A stretch of 9,543 bases of DNA from Rhodospirillales bacterium. Its GTDB lineage: Bacteria; Pseudomonadota; Alphaproteobacteria; Acetobacterales; Acetobacteraceae. This document shows positions 1-6,893 of this stretch, piece by piece. The position numbers and the translations under genes are program-made. How positions within the stretch are numbered: position 1 is the first letter of the stretch; each line of letters starts with the position of its first letter. The stretch lies in assembly GCA_025352915.1 (NCBI GenBank), contig JANXSA010000515.1:1-9543 (forward strand), in the 5' to 3' direction. Below the pieces are notes generated by a model that had not been told where the DNA came from, made no database searches, and saw nothing but the letters and a program-made list of their open reading frames with translations.

Positions 1-20
1 GTCGAGGGCAGAGCCCCGGC

Positions 21-50
21 CTTGCTTCCCTTTCCCCACCGCCCTGCTAC
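21..50 (+). promoter_or_regulatory. possible sigma70-type promoter before the MBL gene
   Basis: A CTTGCTT box at 21-27 and a TGCTAC box at 45-50 are separated by 17 nt and lie about 28 nt before the ATG at 78. The spacing is right for a housekeeping promoter and the CTTG core fits alphaproteobacterial -35 elements. The -10 match is poor and the region is C-rich, so this is only a candidate. Confidence 0.25.
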
Positions 51-64
51 GGTTTGCCCAGCAC

Positions 65-73
65 GGGGGAGAG
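65..73 (+). promoter_or_regulatory. ribosome binding site fixing the MBL start
   Basis: GGGGGAGAG ends 4 nt before the ATG at 78. The same frame is open further upstream with a TTG at 54, but the purine-rich site would then lie inside the coding region and no comparable site precedes the TTG. The ATG at 78 is therefore preferred. Confidence 0.6.
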
Positions 74-77
74 TCAC

Positions 78-950
78 ATGCGGCAGCTTCAGATAGGCGA
101 CGTCACCATCACCAGTATTGTCGAGCGCGACGGTCCCTGGCGGAAGCCCGAGACCATGTTCCCGGCCTATGACCCCGCCATTGCCGCCGAGCACTTCAAG
201 ACAATGGAGCCCGAGGTATTCGACCACGCCTCCGGCCGCATGGTCATCACCTACCAGACCTTCGTGGTGAAAACCCCCAAGCACACCATCCTGGTCGACA
301 CTTGCACCGGCGAGGACAAGGGCTATCCCGCCCCGATGGATTTCGACAAGACGCCCTGGCTCGCCGGCTTCAAGGAAGCCGGGCTGTCCTTCGACAAGAT
401 CGACTATGTCTTCTGCACCCATCTGCACATCGACCATTGCGGCTGGAACACCGTGCTGCGTAACGGCCGCTGGGTGCCGACGTTCCCGAACGCCAAATAC
501 GTCTTCCACCGACGTGAGTACGACTACTGGGAAAAGGCCACGGCGCGCGGCGAGCAGCCGCCCGGCCAGGTCTGGAACATGAACTGCCTGCCGATCATGG
601 AGGCCGGCCAGGCCCTGCTGGTCGACGACGACTACGCCCTGGACGACACCATCACCCTGACCCCCACGCCGGGCCACTCGCCCTGCCACTGCTGCGTCAA
701 CATCTTCTCCGGCGGCCAGCGCGCAGTGGTCACCGGCGACATGATGCACCACGCCCTGCAATGCCGTGAGCCCGACTGGTCAACCGTCTTCGACACCGAC
801 GCCAAACAGGCCGCCGCCTCGCGCCGCAGCTTTCTGGGTTCGGTCGCCGACACCGACACCCTGATCCTGCCGATCCACTTCCCCACCCCCACGGTCGGCC
901 GCATCACAGGCGACGGCAATCGGTTCGATTGGCGTTATGTGCGCGGCTAG
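78..950 (+). CDS. MBL-fold metallohydrolase
   Basis: A 290-residue, probably cytoplasmic hydrolase of the metallo-beta-lactamase superfamily. It shows the full two-metal ligand set: THLHIDH at residues 114-120 (H115, H117, D119, H120), PGH at 198-200 (H200), GDMMHH with D221, and a C-terminal H267 in LPIHFPTP. Length and motif order match lactonase-like or esterase-like members of the fold rather than true beta-lactamases or RNases. No signal peptide is visible. An unusual Cys/His run (C203, H204, C205, C206) follows the third metal histidine. The gene lies first in the same-strand cluster, 105 nt before the Rieske gene, so it may share its pathway or have its own transcript. The substrate cannot be told; a quorum-signal lactonase is possible but unsupported. 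The family call is firm and the role is open. Confidence 0.93.
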   Translation: MRQLQIGDVTITSIVERDGPWRKPETMFPAYDPAIAAEHFKTMEPEVFDHASGRMVITYQTFVVKTPKHTILVDTCTGEDKGYPAPMDFDKTPWLAGFKEAGLSFDKIDYVFCTHLHIDHCGWNTVLRNGRWVPTFPNAKYVFHRREYDYWEKATARGEQPPGQVWNMNCLPIMEAGQALLVDDDYALDDTITLTPTPGHSPCHCCVNIFSGGQRAVVTGDMMHHALQCREPDWSTVFDTDAKQAAASRRSFLGSVADTDTLILPIHFPTPTVGRITGDGNRFDWRYVRG

Positions 951-1055
951 GCCAGGGCGAGCAAGCGCCTGCCTTGGCGGCTGAATATCCCCGCTTGCGG
1001 TCGCGCTCGCAACAGGTCTAGCGTTCCGCTCTGAGGAAACGGTGGACCGCGCCGC

Positions 1056-1469
1056 ATGAGCAAACACATCGTCGCCGCCGTCACCGACCTGCCGCCGGGC
1101 AGCCGGAAACTTATGACCATCAAGGGCCGACCGATCGCCGTGTTCAACCTCGGCGGCGCGTTCTTCGGCCTGCTCAACCGCTGCCCGCACCAGGGCGGCG
1201 ACCTGTGTGCTGGCCTGGTCACCGCCGCCGTCACCGCCGACCGCCCCGGCGAATACCGCATGACGCGCCAGGGCGAGATCATCCGCTGCCCCTGGCACGG
1301 CTGGGAGTTCGACATCCGCACCGGCCAATCCTGGTGCGAGCCGGACCGCATCCAGGCCAAGCAATACCCAATCGAAATCGCCGCCGGCACCGACCTGGTG
1401 AAAGGCCCGTACATCGCCGAAACGATCCCGGTTTCGGTCGAGCACAACTACATCGTCATCGAGGTCTGA
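1056..1469 (+). CDS. small Rieske [2Fe-2S] protein
   Basis: A 137-residue single-domain Rieske protein. The two cluster-binding boxes are CPH at residues 43-45 (C43, H45) and CPWH at 78-81 (C78, H81), the usual Cys-X-His and Cys-X2-His pairs that bind a [2Fe-2S] centre. The spacer between H45 and C78 is 32 residues, about twice the usual 15-17, and holds an extra segment around residues 52-75 that ends in GEYRMTRQGE. There is no membrane anchor and no catalytic oxygenase domain, so it would act as a soluble electron carrier or an accessory subunit. No oxygenase large subunit or reductase is in the window. It lies 33 nt before the first permease and probably starts the operon. The ATG is preceded by GAGGA at 1033-1037 (too far) and GGTGG at 1041-1045 (weak), so the ribosome site is poor. 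The domain call is firm and the partner is unknown. Confidence 0.92.
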   Translation: MSKHIVAAVTDLPPGSRKLMTIKGRPIAVFNLGGAFFGLLNRCPHQGGDLCAGLVTAAVTADRPGEYRMTRQGEIIRCPWHGWEFDIRTGQSWCEPDRIQAKQYPIEIAAGTDLVKGPYIAETIPVSVEHNYIVIEV

Positions 1470-1502
1470 CCACCGGCACCTGACGCAGCAACATGAGGAC
1501 CC

Positions 1503-2432
1503 ATGGCGGACGCCAGCACCATCCTCGCAAAGCCGCCACTAGCGGCCACCGCCCCCGCCCGCCGGCGGCCCCTGGCGCTCGACCGCTATTTCGTCACGCT
1601 GACCGTGCTGCCCACTTTCGTCGTGATGGTGGCGATCTTCGGCCTGCCGCTGCTGTTCTCGCTCTACCTCAGCTTCACCGGCTGGTCGCCCAACCAGGCC
1701 CTGCTTGGCGGCGCCTTCGTCGGCTTCGATAACTATGCCGACCTGTTCGCCGATCCCGTCTTCATCGGCAGCATCGGCATCACCTTCGGCTACACCACAG
1801 CCGCCGTCTCGGCCCAGCTCGCCGCCGGGCTGGGGATTGCGCTGCTGCTCAATGTCGACCTGCCGTATATGCGCGCCTTCCGCACCGCGCTGGTGGTGCC
1901 GATGATGATCACCCCCATCGTCGGCGCGCTATGCTGGAAACTCCTGCTCGACCCGAGCCATGGCGTGGTCAATTACTGGCTCGGCCAGAAGATCATCTGG
2001 CTCGGCCAGCCCGATACCGCGATGCTCGCCGTCTGGCTGGTCAATGTCTGGCAAAGCACGCCCTACGTCGCACTCATCCTGCTCGCCGGCCTGCGCTCCC
2101 TGCCCAGCGAACCGCGCGAGGCCGCGGCGATCGACGGCGCCAGCCGCTGGCAGATGTTCCTGCACATCACCCTGCCCTTGCTCAAACCCTATCTGCTGGT
2201 GGCCCTGCTGCTGCGCACCATCTTCGAGTTCCGTGCCTTCGACAACATCTACGCGATGACCGGCGGCGGGCCAGCGAATGCAACGATGGTGCTGTCGATG
2301 TTCACCTATCTCGCCAGCTTCGTGCGTTTCGATTTCGCACTGGGGGCGGCGGCATCATGGATGATGCTGCTGATGTCGATGCTGATCTGCCTGTTCTTCA
2401 TCGCCGTCATCCGCCGCAGGGATGCCAACTGA
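1503..2432 (+). CDS. ABC transporter permease, CUT1 (MalF/UgpA) type
   Basis: A 309-residue inner-membrane permease of the binding-protein-dependent CUT1 family. There are about six hydrophobic segments (roughly residues 31-56, 91-117, 125-147, 173-195, 228-245 and 279-303). The cytoplasmic EAA loop at about 204-229 reads REAAAIDGASRWQMFLHITL and then ends LP-x2-KP; it is the docking site for the ATPase. The F-D-N-I-Y ... TGGGP segment at about 246-257 is typical of MalF/UgpA partners. The N terminus has a short basic tail. TGAGGA at 1494-1499 sits only 3 nt from the ATG, a tight spacing. The gene overlaps the second permease by 11 nt, so the pair is translationally linked and should form a heterodimeric channel. 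CUT1 systems usually carry sugars, polyols or glycerol phosphates, but the neighbouring hydrolases suggest another organic substrate here. Confidence 0.95.
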   Translation: MADASTILAKPPLAATAPARRRPLALDRYFVTLTVLPTFVVMVAIFGLPLLFSLYLSFTGWSPNQALLGGAFVGFDNYADLFADPVFIGSIGITFGYTTAAVSAQLAAGLGIALLLNVDLPYMRAFRTALVVPMMITPIVGALCWKLLLDPSHGVVNYWLGQKIIWLGQPDTAMLAVWLVNVWQSTPYVALILLAGLRSLPSEPREAAAIDGASRWQMFLHITLPLLKPYLLVALLLRTIFEFRAFDNIYAMTGGGPANATMVLSMFTYLASFVRFDFALGAAASWMMLLMSMLICLFFIAVIRRRDAN

Positions 2433-3294
2433 TGGCCCCACTCTGATGGCAATCGTCGTCGGTTCCCGCCGCACCCGCTGGCTCGGGCGCGCCCTGGTTT
2501 ACGCAGCGCTCAGCCTGCTCTCGCTGCTGTTCCTGTTTCCGCTGCTGTGGGTGCTCGGCCTGTCCTTCAAGACCCGGATGCAGACCTTCGCCGACCCGCC
2601 GCTGTTCCTGTGGTGGCCGACGATCGAGAACTATGTCGACGTGTTCGGCCGCTCGGATTTCGGCCTTGCCTTCCTCAACACCCTGATCGTCTCCGGCAGC
2701 GCCGTCGGATTGTCGCTGTGCGTCGGCGTGCCGGCCGCCTACGCCTTCGCGCGGTTTCCGTTCCGCGGCCGGTCGTTCCTGTTCTTCGCCCTGCTGGTCA
2801 TGCGGATGCTGCCGCCGATCGCCGTGCTGGTGCCGATGTATGTGCTGTTCAGCAAACTTGGCCTGACCACCACGCGGTTTTCGGTCGTGCTGGCCTATTC
2901 CACCTTCAGCCTGCCGCTGGTGGTCTGGATCATGCGTGGCTTCTTCGAGGACCTGCCGGCCGAGTTGGAGGAGAGCGCCTGGATCGACGGCGCCAACCGC
3001 TTCACCGCATTTCGCCTGATCGTGCTGCCGCTGGCCAAGCCCGGCATGGTGGCGGCCAGCATATTGTGCCTGCAACTGGCGTGGAACGATTTTCTGTTCG
3101 CCGCCGTGCTGACAAACAACGCCAGCCAAACCCTGCCGGTGAAGATGATGACCTTCTCGGCCGGCGATTCCGGCGTCGACTGGGGCGGCGTTACCGCTTC
3201 CGGCATGCTGGTGATCCTGCCGGTGATCATCTTCTCGTTCCTCGCCCAACGCCATCTGGTCGCTGGATTGTCGTCTGGTGCCGTCAAAGGCTGA
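2422..3294 (+). CDS. ABC transporter permease, CUT1 (MalG/UgpE) type
   Basis: A 290-residue inner-membrane protein, the second half of the permease pair. It has an N-terminal membrane segment (about residues 23-46), several further segments, and an EAA loop at about 181-207 (ELEESAWIDGANRFTAF followed by RLIVLPLAKP). A PPIAVLVPMY segment at about 131-140 is typical of MalG-like subunits. The start is uncertain. ATG 2422 lies inside the upstream gene with GCAGG directly before it, while an in-frame ATG at 2446, 13 nt after the upstream stop, would give a 282-residue protein; neither has a good ribosome site. Position between permease 1 and the binding protein supports a complete channel. No ATP-hydrolysing subunit follows. 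Confidence 0.94.
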   Translation: MPTDGPTLMAIVVGSRRTRWLGRALVYAALSLLSLLFLFPLLWVLGLSFKTRMQTFADPPLFLWWPTIENYVDVFGRSDFGLAFLNTLIVSGSAVGLSLCVGVPAAYAFARFPFRGRSFLFFALLVMRMLPPIAVLVPMYVLFSKLGLTTTRFSVVLAYSTFSLPLVVWIMRGFFEDLPAELEESAWIDGANRFTAFRLIVLPLAKPGMVAASILCLQLAWNDFLFAAVLTNNASQTLPVKMMTFSAGDSGVDWGGVTASGMLVILPVIIFSFLAQRHLVAGLSSGAVKG

Positions 3295-3303
3295 AACAAG
3301 AAA

Positions 3304-3312
3304 AAGGGAGGA
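3304..3312 (+). promoter_or_regulatory. strong ribosome binding site of the binding-protein gene
   Basis: AAGGGAGGA ends 6 nt before the ATG at 3319. It is the best Shine-Dalgarno match in the window, which fits the need to make much more binding protein than permease from one transcript. Confidence 0.6.
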
Positions 3313-3318
3313 CCGCCC

Positions 3319-4617
3319 ATGCCCGCCATCCGCCGCCGCACCCTGCTCGCCACCGCCGCCGCCACCACCTTGGCCGCCCCGAATTTGCGCGCCCAGACCC
3401 GCCCGGAAAAACTCGTCTATATCGGCGAAAACCAGGGCGGCTGGAAGCGCGCTTTGATGGAAGAAGTTGCGCCCGCCTTCGAGAAAGCCACCGGCATCAA
3501 GATCGAGTTCACCATGCTCCCGGTCGATGCCTGGCGCGCCCGGCTGAAGGCCGAACTCGGCGCCGGCTCCACCGGCATCGACATCGCGCAATGGTCGGTC
3601 GGCATGGCCGGCTGGATGTCCCCGCACGTGCTCGACCACAACGAGGTGGTGGCCAAGATCGCCCAGCGTGACCCCGACTTCGCCTGGGACGACTTCCTTG
3701 GTGGCAGCAAGGTCGCGGCCACCTATGATGGCAAGCTGTCGGGCATTCCGTACCGCATCACCACGGGGATCATGGTCTACCAGAAGGAGATTTTGGCGAA
3801 GGCCGGCTTCGCCACCTTCCCCACCACCTTCGCCGAATTCGAGAAGGCGGCGATGGCGGTAAACTCGCCACCCGACCGCTTCGCCTTTGGGGTGATGGGC
3901 AAGCAGGGCTCGGGGCTCTACACCAGCATCGCCTCGTGGCTGTATTCCGCCGGCGGCAAGCTGGTCGATTTCAAGACCGGCGAGATCTTCATCAACGCGC
4001 CCGAGGCCGTTCTTGCGCTGCAATTCCTCGGCGACCTCGTCGTCAAGAACAAGCTCGCCCCGCCCGAGGTCACCACCTGGGAATACGACGAAATCATCGC
4101 CGGCGGGCAGCGCGACCGCTTCGTCATGGGACAAACCTTTGCGCCCTACATGACGCTGATGAACGATCCCGTAAACTCGAAAATCCCCGGGCGCTGGGCC
4201 GGCGCCGTCGTCCCTGGCCATACCGCCGCCAGCCAGAGCCGCACCTGGATCGACGGGCATTTCATGGCCGTACCAAAATACTCCAAGAACGCCGACTGGG
4301 CGATCGACTTCATCCGCATGGCCTGTTCCAAGCAATGGCAGCTGCGCTCGATGGAACGCGGCAACGCGCCGCCGCGCGGATCGGTGCTGCGCAATCCCGA
4401 GATGGCGGCCAAGCTGGGCTGGCCGCCGATCGCCGCCCAGGCGATCGAGACCGGGGTGCCGACGCCGGCCCATCCGGTTTGGGACACGCTGGAACTCAGC
4501 TTGCGCACCGGCGTGTCCGAGGTGCTGCTCGGGCAGAAGACCGCCAAGGCCGCACTCGACGCGGTGGCGGCGGACTGGCAGCGTGGGTTGCGCCGGGCGG
4601 GGATCGGGCGCGGCTGA
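3319..4617 (+). CDS. ABC transporter solute-binding protein, family 1
   Basis: A 432-residue periplasmic binding protein of the CUT1-associated family 1 type. It begins with an arginine-rich leader (R5-R6-R7-T-L-L), an Ala/Thr-rich hydrophobic stretch and a likely cleavage site after LRA at residue 25; this resembles a twin-arginine signal peptide, although the core lacks a Phe. The mature protein has the usual features: a first strand KLVYIGEN, FEKATGIKIEF at about 54-64, IDIAQW at 87-92, GIPYRITTGIMVYQKEIL at about 142-159, and a C-terminal helical region. It captures the substrate in the periplasm and delivers it to the two permeases encoded just upstream (24 nt gap). The first amidohydrolase starts 15 nt later. 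The family call is firm; the ligand cannot be predicted from what is visible. The last 60 bases already show the G-rich composition of the next genes. Confidence 0.94.
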   Translation: MPAIRRRTLLATAAATTLAAPNLRAQTRPEKLVYIGENQGGWKRALMEEVAPAFEKATGIKIEFTMLPVDAWRARLKAELGAGSTGIDIAQWSVGMAGWMSPHVLDHNEVVAKIAQRDPDFAWDDFLGGSKVAATYDGKLSGIPYRITTGIMVYQKEILAKAGFATFPTTFAEFEKAAMAVNSPPDRFAFGVMGKQGSGLYTSIASWLYSAGGKLVDFKTGEIFINAPEAVLALQFLGDLVVKNKLAPPEVTTWEYDEIIAGGQRDRFVMGQTFAPYMTLMNDPVNSKIPGRWAGAVVPGHTAASQSRTWIDGHFMAVPKYSKNADWAIDFIRMACSKQWQLRSMERGNAPPRGSVLRNPEMAAKLGWPPIAAQAIETGVPTPAHPVWDTLELSLRTGVSEVLLGQKTAKAALDAVAADWQRGLRRAGIGRG

Positions 4618-4632
4618 CGAAGGGAGGCTGGT

Positions 4633-5685
4633 ATGAAAGTCGATTGCGACATCCATCCTGGGGTGCCCAGCGTGAAGGTGCTGCTGCCCTATATGGATCA
4701 GTACTGGGCGGACGCGTTTGTGCAGCGTGGGATGGACGGGTTCGACATGGCGTCGTACCCGCCGGGGGCGCCGATTTCGTGCCGGCCGGACTGGCGGTTG
4801 GAGCGCGCCAAGCCGGGGACCAGCCTGGCGCAGGTGCAGGCACAGGCGCTGGATGCGTTCGGAGTGCGGTTCGCCATCTGCAATCCGCTGTATGGCGGGC
4901 AGGTGGCGGTCAGCGAGACGATGGCGGCGGCGTTGTGTTCGGCGGTGAATGACTGGATCGCCGCGGAGTGGCTGGATGCCGATCCGCGGCTGCGGGCGTC
5001 GATTGTGGTGCCGGTGCAGAATCCGCAGCTTGCCGCCGAAGAGATCGAGCGCAAGGCGGGGGACAGGCGGTTCGTGCAGGTGTTGCTGCCGTCCGGGGCC
5101 GAGATGCTGTACGGCAAAAGCTACTACTGGCCGATTTTCGCGGCAGCCGAGAAGCATGGGCTGCCGGTGGGGATTCATGCCGGGTTGATGTATCGGCATG
5201 CGCCGACGTCGAACGGGTGGCCGAGTTTCTTTCTGCATGACTATGTCGCGGGATCGCAGGTGTTCGAGGACCAGTTGTTGAGCATGGTCAGCGAGGGGTT
5301 GTTCGTGAAGTTTCCCGGGTTGCGGATCGTGTTGCTGGAGTCCGGGGTGACCTGGCTGCCGGGGTTCATCTGGCGGGCGATCAAGACCTGGCGTGGGGTG
5401 CGGGCCGAAGTACCGTGGGTGAAGCGGTCGCCGGCTGCGTATATCCGCGAGCATGTGCGGCTTACGATGCAGCCGTTTGATGCGCCGGCGGATGCGGGGA
5501 TCGTGTCGCAGATCCTGGAGGAGATCGGGTCGGACGAGATGTTGCTGTTCGCGACCGATTTTCCGCATTGGCAGTTTGAGGGCGACCAGGCGGTTCCGCC
5601 TGGATTTTCGCCTTCTTTGCTGCGCAAGATCATGGTCGACAATCCGCTGGCTACATATCCCAGGCTGCAGGAGAGCATCGCATGA
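4633..5685 (+). CDS. amidohydrolase 2 (ACMSD-like) family protein, copy 1
   Basis: A 350-residue TIM-barrel metallohydrolase of the amidohydrolase 2 family, whose members hydrolyse or decarboxylate small acids, often ring-cleavage products. Likely metal or active-site residues are D6 and H8 in DCDIHP, H182 in PVGIHAG, E236 in LLESG and D309 in FATDFPHW. The first His of the classical HxH pair is Asp, and the His usual after strand 6 is Glu; the next gene shares both changes. No signal peptide is present, so it should act in the cytoplasm after import. AGGGAGG at 4621-4627 sits 5 nt before the ATG. Its stop overlaps the next start by 4 nt (ATGA), so the two are translationally coupled. Codons are G-richer than in the transporter genes. 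The exact reaction is unknown. Confidence 0.92.
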   Translation: MKVDCDIHPGVPSVKVLLPYMDQYWADAFVQRGMDGFDMASYPPGAPISCRPDWRLERAKPGTSLAQVQAQALDAFGVRFAICNPLYGGQVAVSETMAAALCSAVNDWIAAEWLDADPRLRASIVVPVQNPQLAAEEIERKAGDRRFVQVLLPSGAEMLYGKSYYWPIFAAAEKHGLPVGIHAGLMYRHAPTSNGWPSFFLHDYVAGSQVFEDQLLSMVSEGLFVKFPGLRIVLLESGVTWLPGFIWRAIKTWRGVRAEVPWVKRSPAAYIREHVRLTMQPFDAPADAGIVSQILEEIGSDEMLLFATDFPHWQFEGDQAVPPGFSPSLLRKIMVDNPLATYPRLQESIA

Positions 5686-6779
5686 GCGAAGTCCTCGACC
5701 GTCAATCGGCGACCGACAGCAAGTTTCGGATCATCGATAGCGATATCCATCCGTCGTTGCGGGCGGAATCCGATCTCAATCCGTGGCTGTCCGAGCGGTG
5801 GAAGAAGCATATCGCCGAGTATGGCAAGCTGGGGCGGGGGCCCTATGCGGCGCGCAACACCTATCCGCGCTTCATGCCGAATACCGCACGGCGGGATGCC
5901 TGGCCGCCGGGCGGGGCGCCGCCGGGCAGCGATCTGGATTTCATGCGCGAGCAGTTGCTGGATCGCTACGATATTGAGCATGGTATTCTGGAGCCACTGT
6001 TTCCGGGCAACCTGGTGCGCAACCTGGAGTTGTCGGCGGCGGTGTGCAGCGCGATCAATGACTGGCAGGTTGCCGCCTTCACCAGTCAGGAATCGCGGCT
6101 GCGCGGGTCGATCCAGATTCCTTTCGAGGACGCGAAAGCCTCGGTGGCGGAGATCGAGAAGCGGGTCAAGCAGCGCGACTACGCGCAAATCCAACTGACC
6201 TCGCGCAGCACCGAGCCGTTGGGGCGGTCGCGCTATTGGCCGATTTTCGAGGCGGCGGCCCACTACAACCTGCCGATCGGGTTGCATGTCGGTGGCGAGG
6301 CCGGGTTCGCGCCGACCGCTTCGGGGTGGCCGAGCTTCTATATCGAGGACCATCACGGGCTGACGCACGCGATGCAGTGCCAGGCGACCTCGCTGGTGCT
6401 GGAAGGGGTGTTCGAGCGGTTCCCGACGCTGAAGGTGATCATGATCGAAGGCGGCTGGGCGTGGCTGCCGGTGCTGGGCTGGCGGCTGGACAATCACTGG
6501 AAGAAAATGCACGCGGAAGTGCCGCATCTGAAGATGCCGCCGAGTGCGTATTTGAAGCGCAATCTATGGGTCTCGACGCAGCCGATGGAAGAGCCGGAGC
6601 GGCCGGAAGATTTGCGCCGGACGATGGATTGGATCGGCTGGGATCGTATCCTGTTTGCGACAGACTATCCGCATTGGGATTTCGACGATCCGCGCAACGC
6701 GTTTCCGATCGCGCTGAGCGAGGCGGAGAAGCGGATGATTTTTCGCGGGAATGCTGAGGCGATCTATAAGCTGGATTAG
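5682..6779 (+). CDS. amidohydrolase 2 (ACMSD-like) family protein, copy 2
   Basis: A 365-residue paralogue of the preceding gene. Shared landmarks in the same order are DSDIHP (D21, H23), RYWPIFEAA at about 184-192, LPIGLHVGG with H202, SGWPSFY, IMIEGGWAWLP with E256, and FATDYPHWDFDDP with D328. It has an extra N-terminal segment and ends in the family's GNAEAIYKL tail. The N-terminal third (Y-P-R-F-M-P at 61-66, then a Pro/Gly-rich stretch) differs most from copy 1, which suggests a different substrate face. It is coupled to copy 1 by the ATGA overlap. The two may act on successive intermediates or form a heteromer; the sequence does not decide. Cytoplasmic. It is the last gene of the run and is followed by hairpins. 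Confidence 0.92.
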   Translation: MSEVLDRQSATDSKFRIIDSDIHPSLRAESDLNPWLSERWKKHIAEYGKLGRGPYAARNTYPRFMPNTARRDAWPPGGAPPGSDLDFMREQLLDRYDIEHGILEPLFPGNLVRNLELSAAVCSAINDWQVAAFTSQESRLRGSIQIPFEDAKASVAEIEKRVKQRDYAQIQLTSRSTEPLGRSRYWPIFEAAAHYNLPIGLHVGGEAGFAPTASGWPSFYIEDHHGLTHAMQCQATSLVLEGVFERFPTLKVIMIEGGWAWLPVLGWRLDNHWKKMHAEVPHLKMPPSAYLKRNLWVSTQPMEEPERPEDLRRTMDWIGWDRILFATDYPHWDFDDPRNAFPIALSEAEKRMIFRGNAEAIYKLD

Positions 6780-6810
6780 GGTTCTGCGGCGGCTTGAAGA
6801 GTAGGATTCA

Positions 6811-6893
6811 AGGCTGGGCTCTGCCCAGACCCGCCAGGTCCGTTGCGCGCCTTCGCGCGACGGGCCAAGCCCCTGGACCTTAATTATTTTGTA
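6811..6893. terminator. hairpin cluster, possible terminator between convergent genes
   Basis: Thirty bases after the amidohydrolase stop, CTGGGC-TCT-GCCCAG (6814-6828) forms a 6-bp stem. A second hairpin at 6841-6862 pairs CGTTGCGCG with CGCGCGACG across CCTT, with one G-U pair. An outer pair AGGTCC (6836-6841) / GGACCT (6875-6880) encloses it and overlaps the inner stem by one base. An A/T-rich tail (TTAATTATTTT) follows at 6881-6890. The tail is mixed rather than a pure U run, so termination is plausible but not certain. It could stop transcripts from both the operon and the opposite small gene. The pattern also resembles dispersed intergenic palindromes. Confidence 0.5.

Noticed and set aside
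78..950. Specific call as an acyl-homoserine lactonase or a beta-lactamase
   Set aside because: The metal motif is shared across the whole MBL superfamily, there is no export signal, and nothing visible identifies the substrate.
1056..1469. Rieske oxygenase alpha subunit
   Set aside because: At 137 residues it has only the Rieske domain; the catalytic iron domain is absent and no open frame for one follows.
4550..4650. Replication origin at the GC-skew flip
   Set aside because: The flip lies at the end of a coding gene and a 15-nt intergenic gap, with no DnaA boxes or A/T-rich unwinding region.
2407..5568. Very long minus-strand open frame (about 1,050 codons) opposite the transporter and amidohydrolase genes
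   Set aside because: Its translation is rich in Arg, His, Gly and Pro with no recognisable domain, and it lies antisense to three confident genes. It is a by-product of high GC and strong codon bias.
5241..6527. Minus-strand open frame opposite the two amidohydrolases
   Set aside because: Arg/Pro/His-rich translation without a domain; the plus strand carries clear paired paralogues in this interval.
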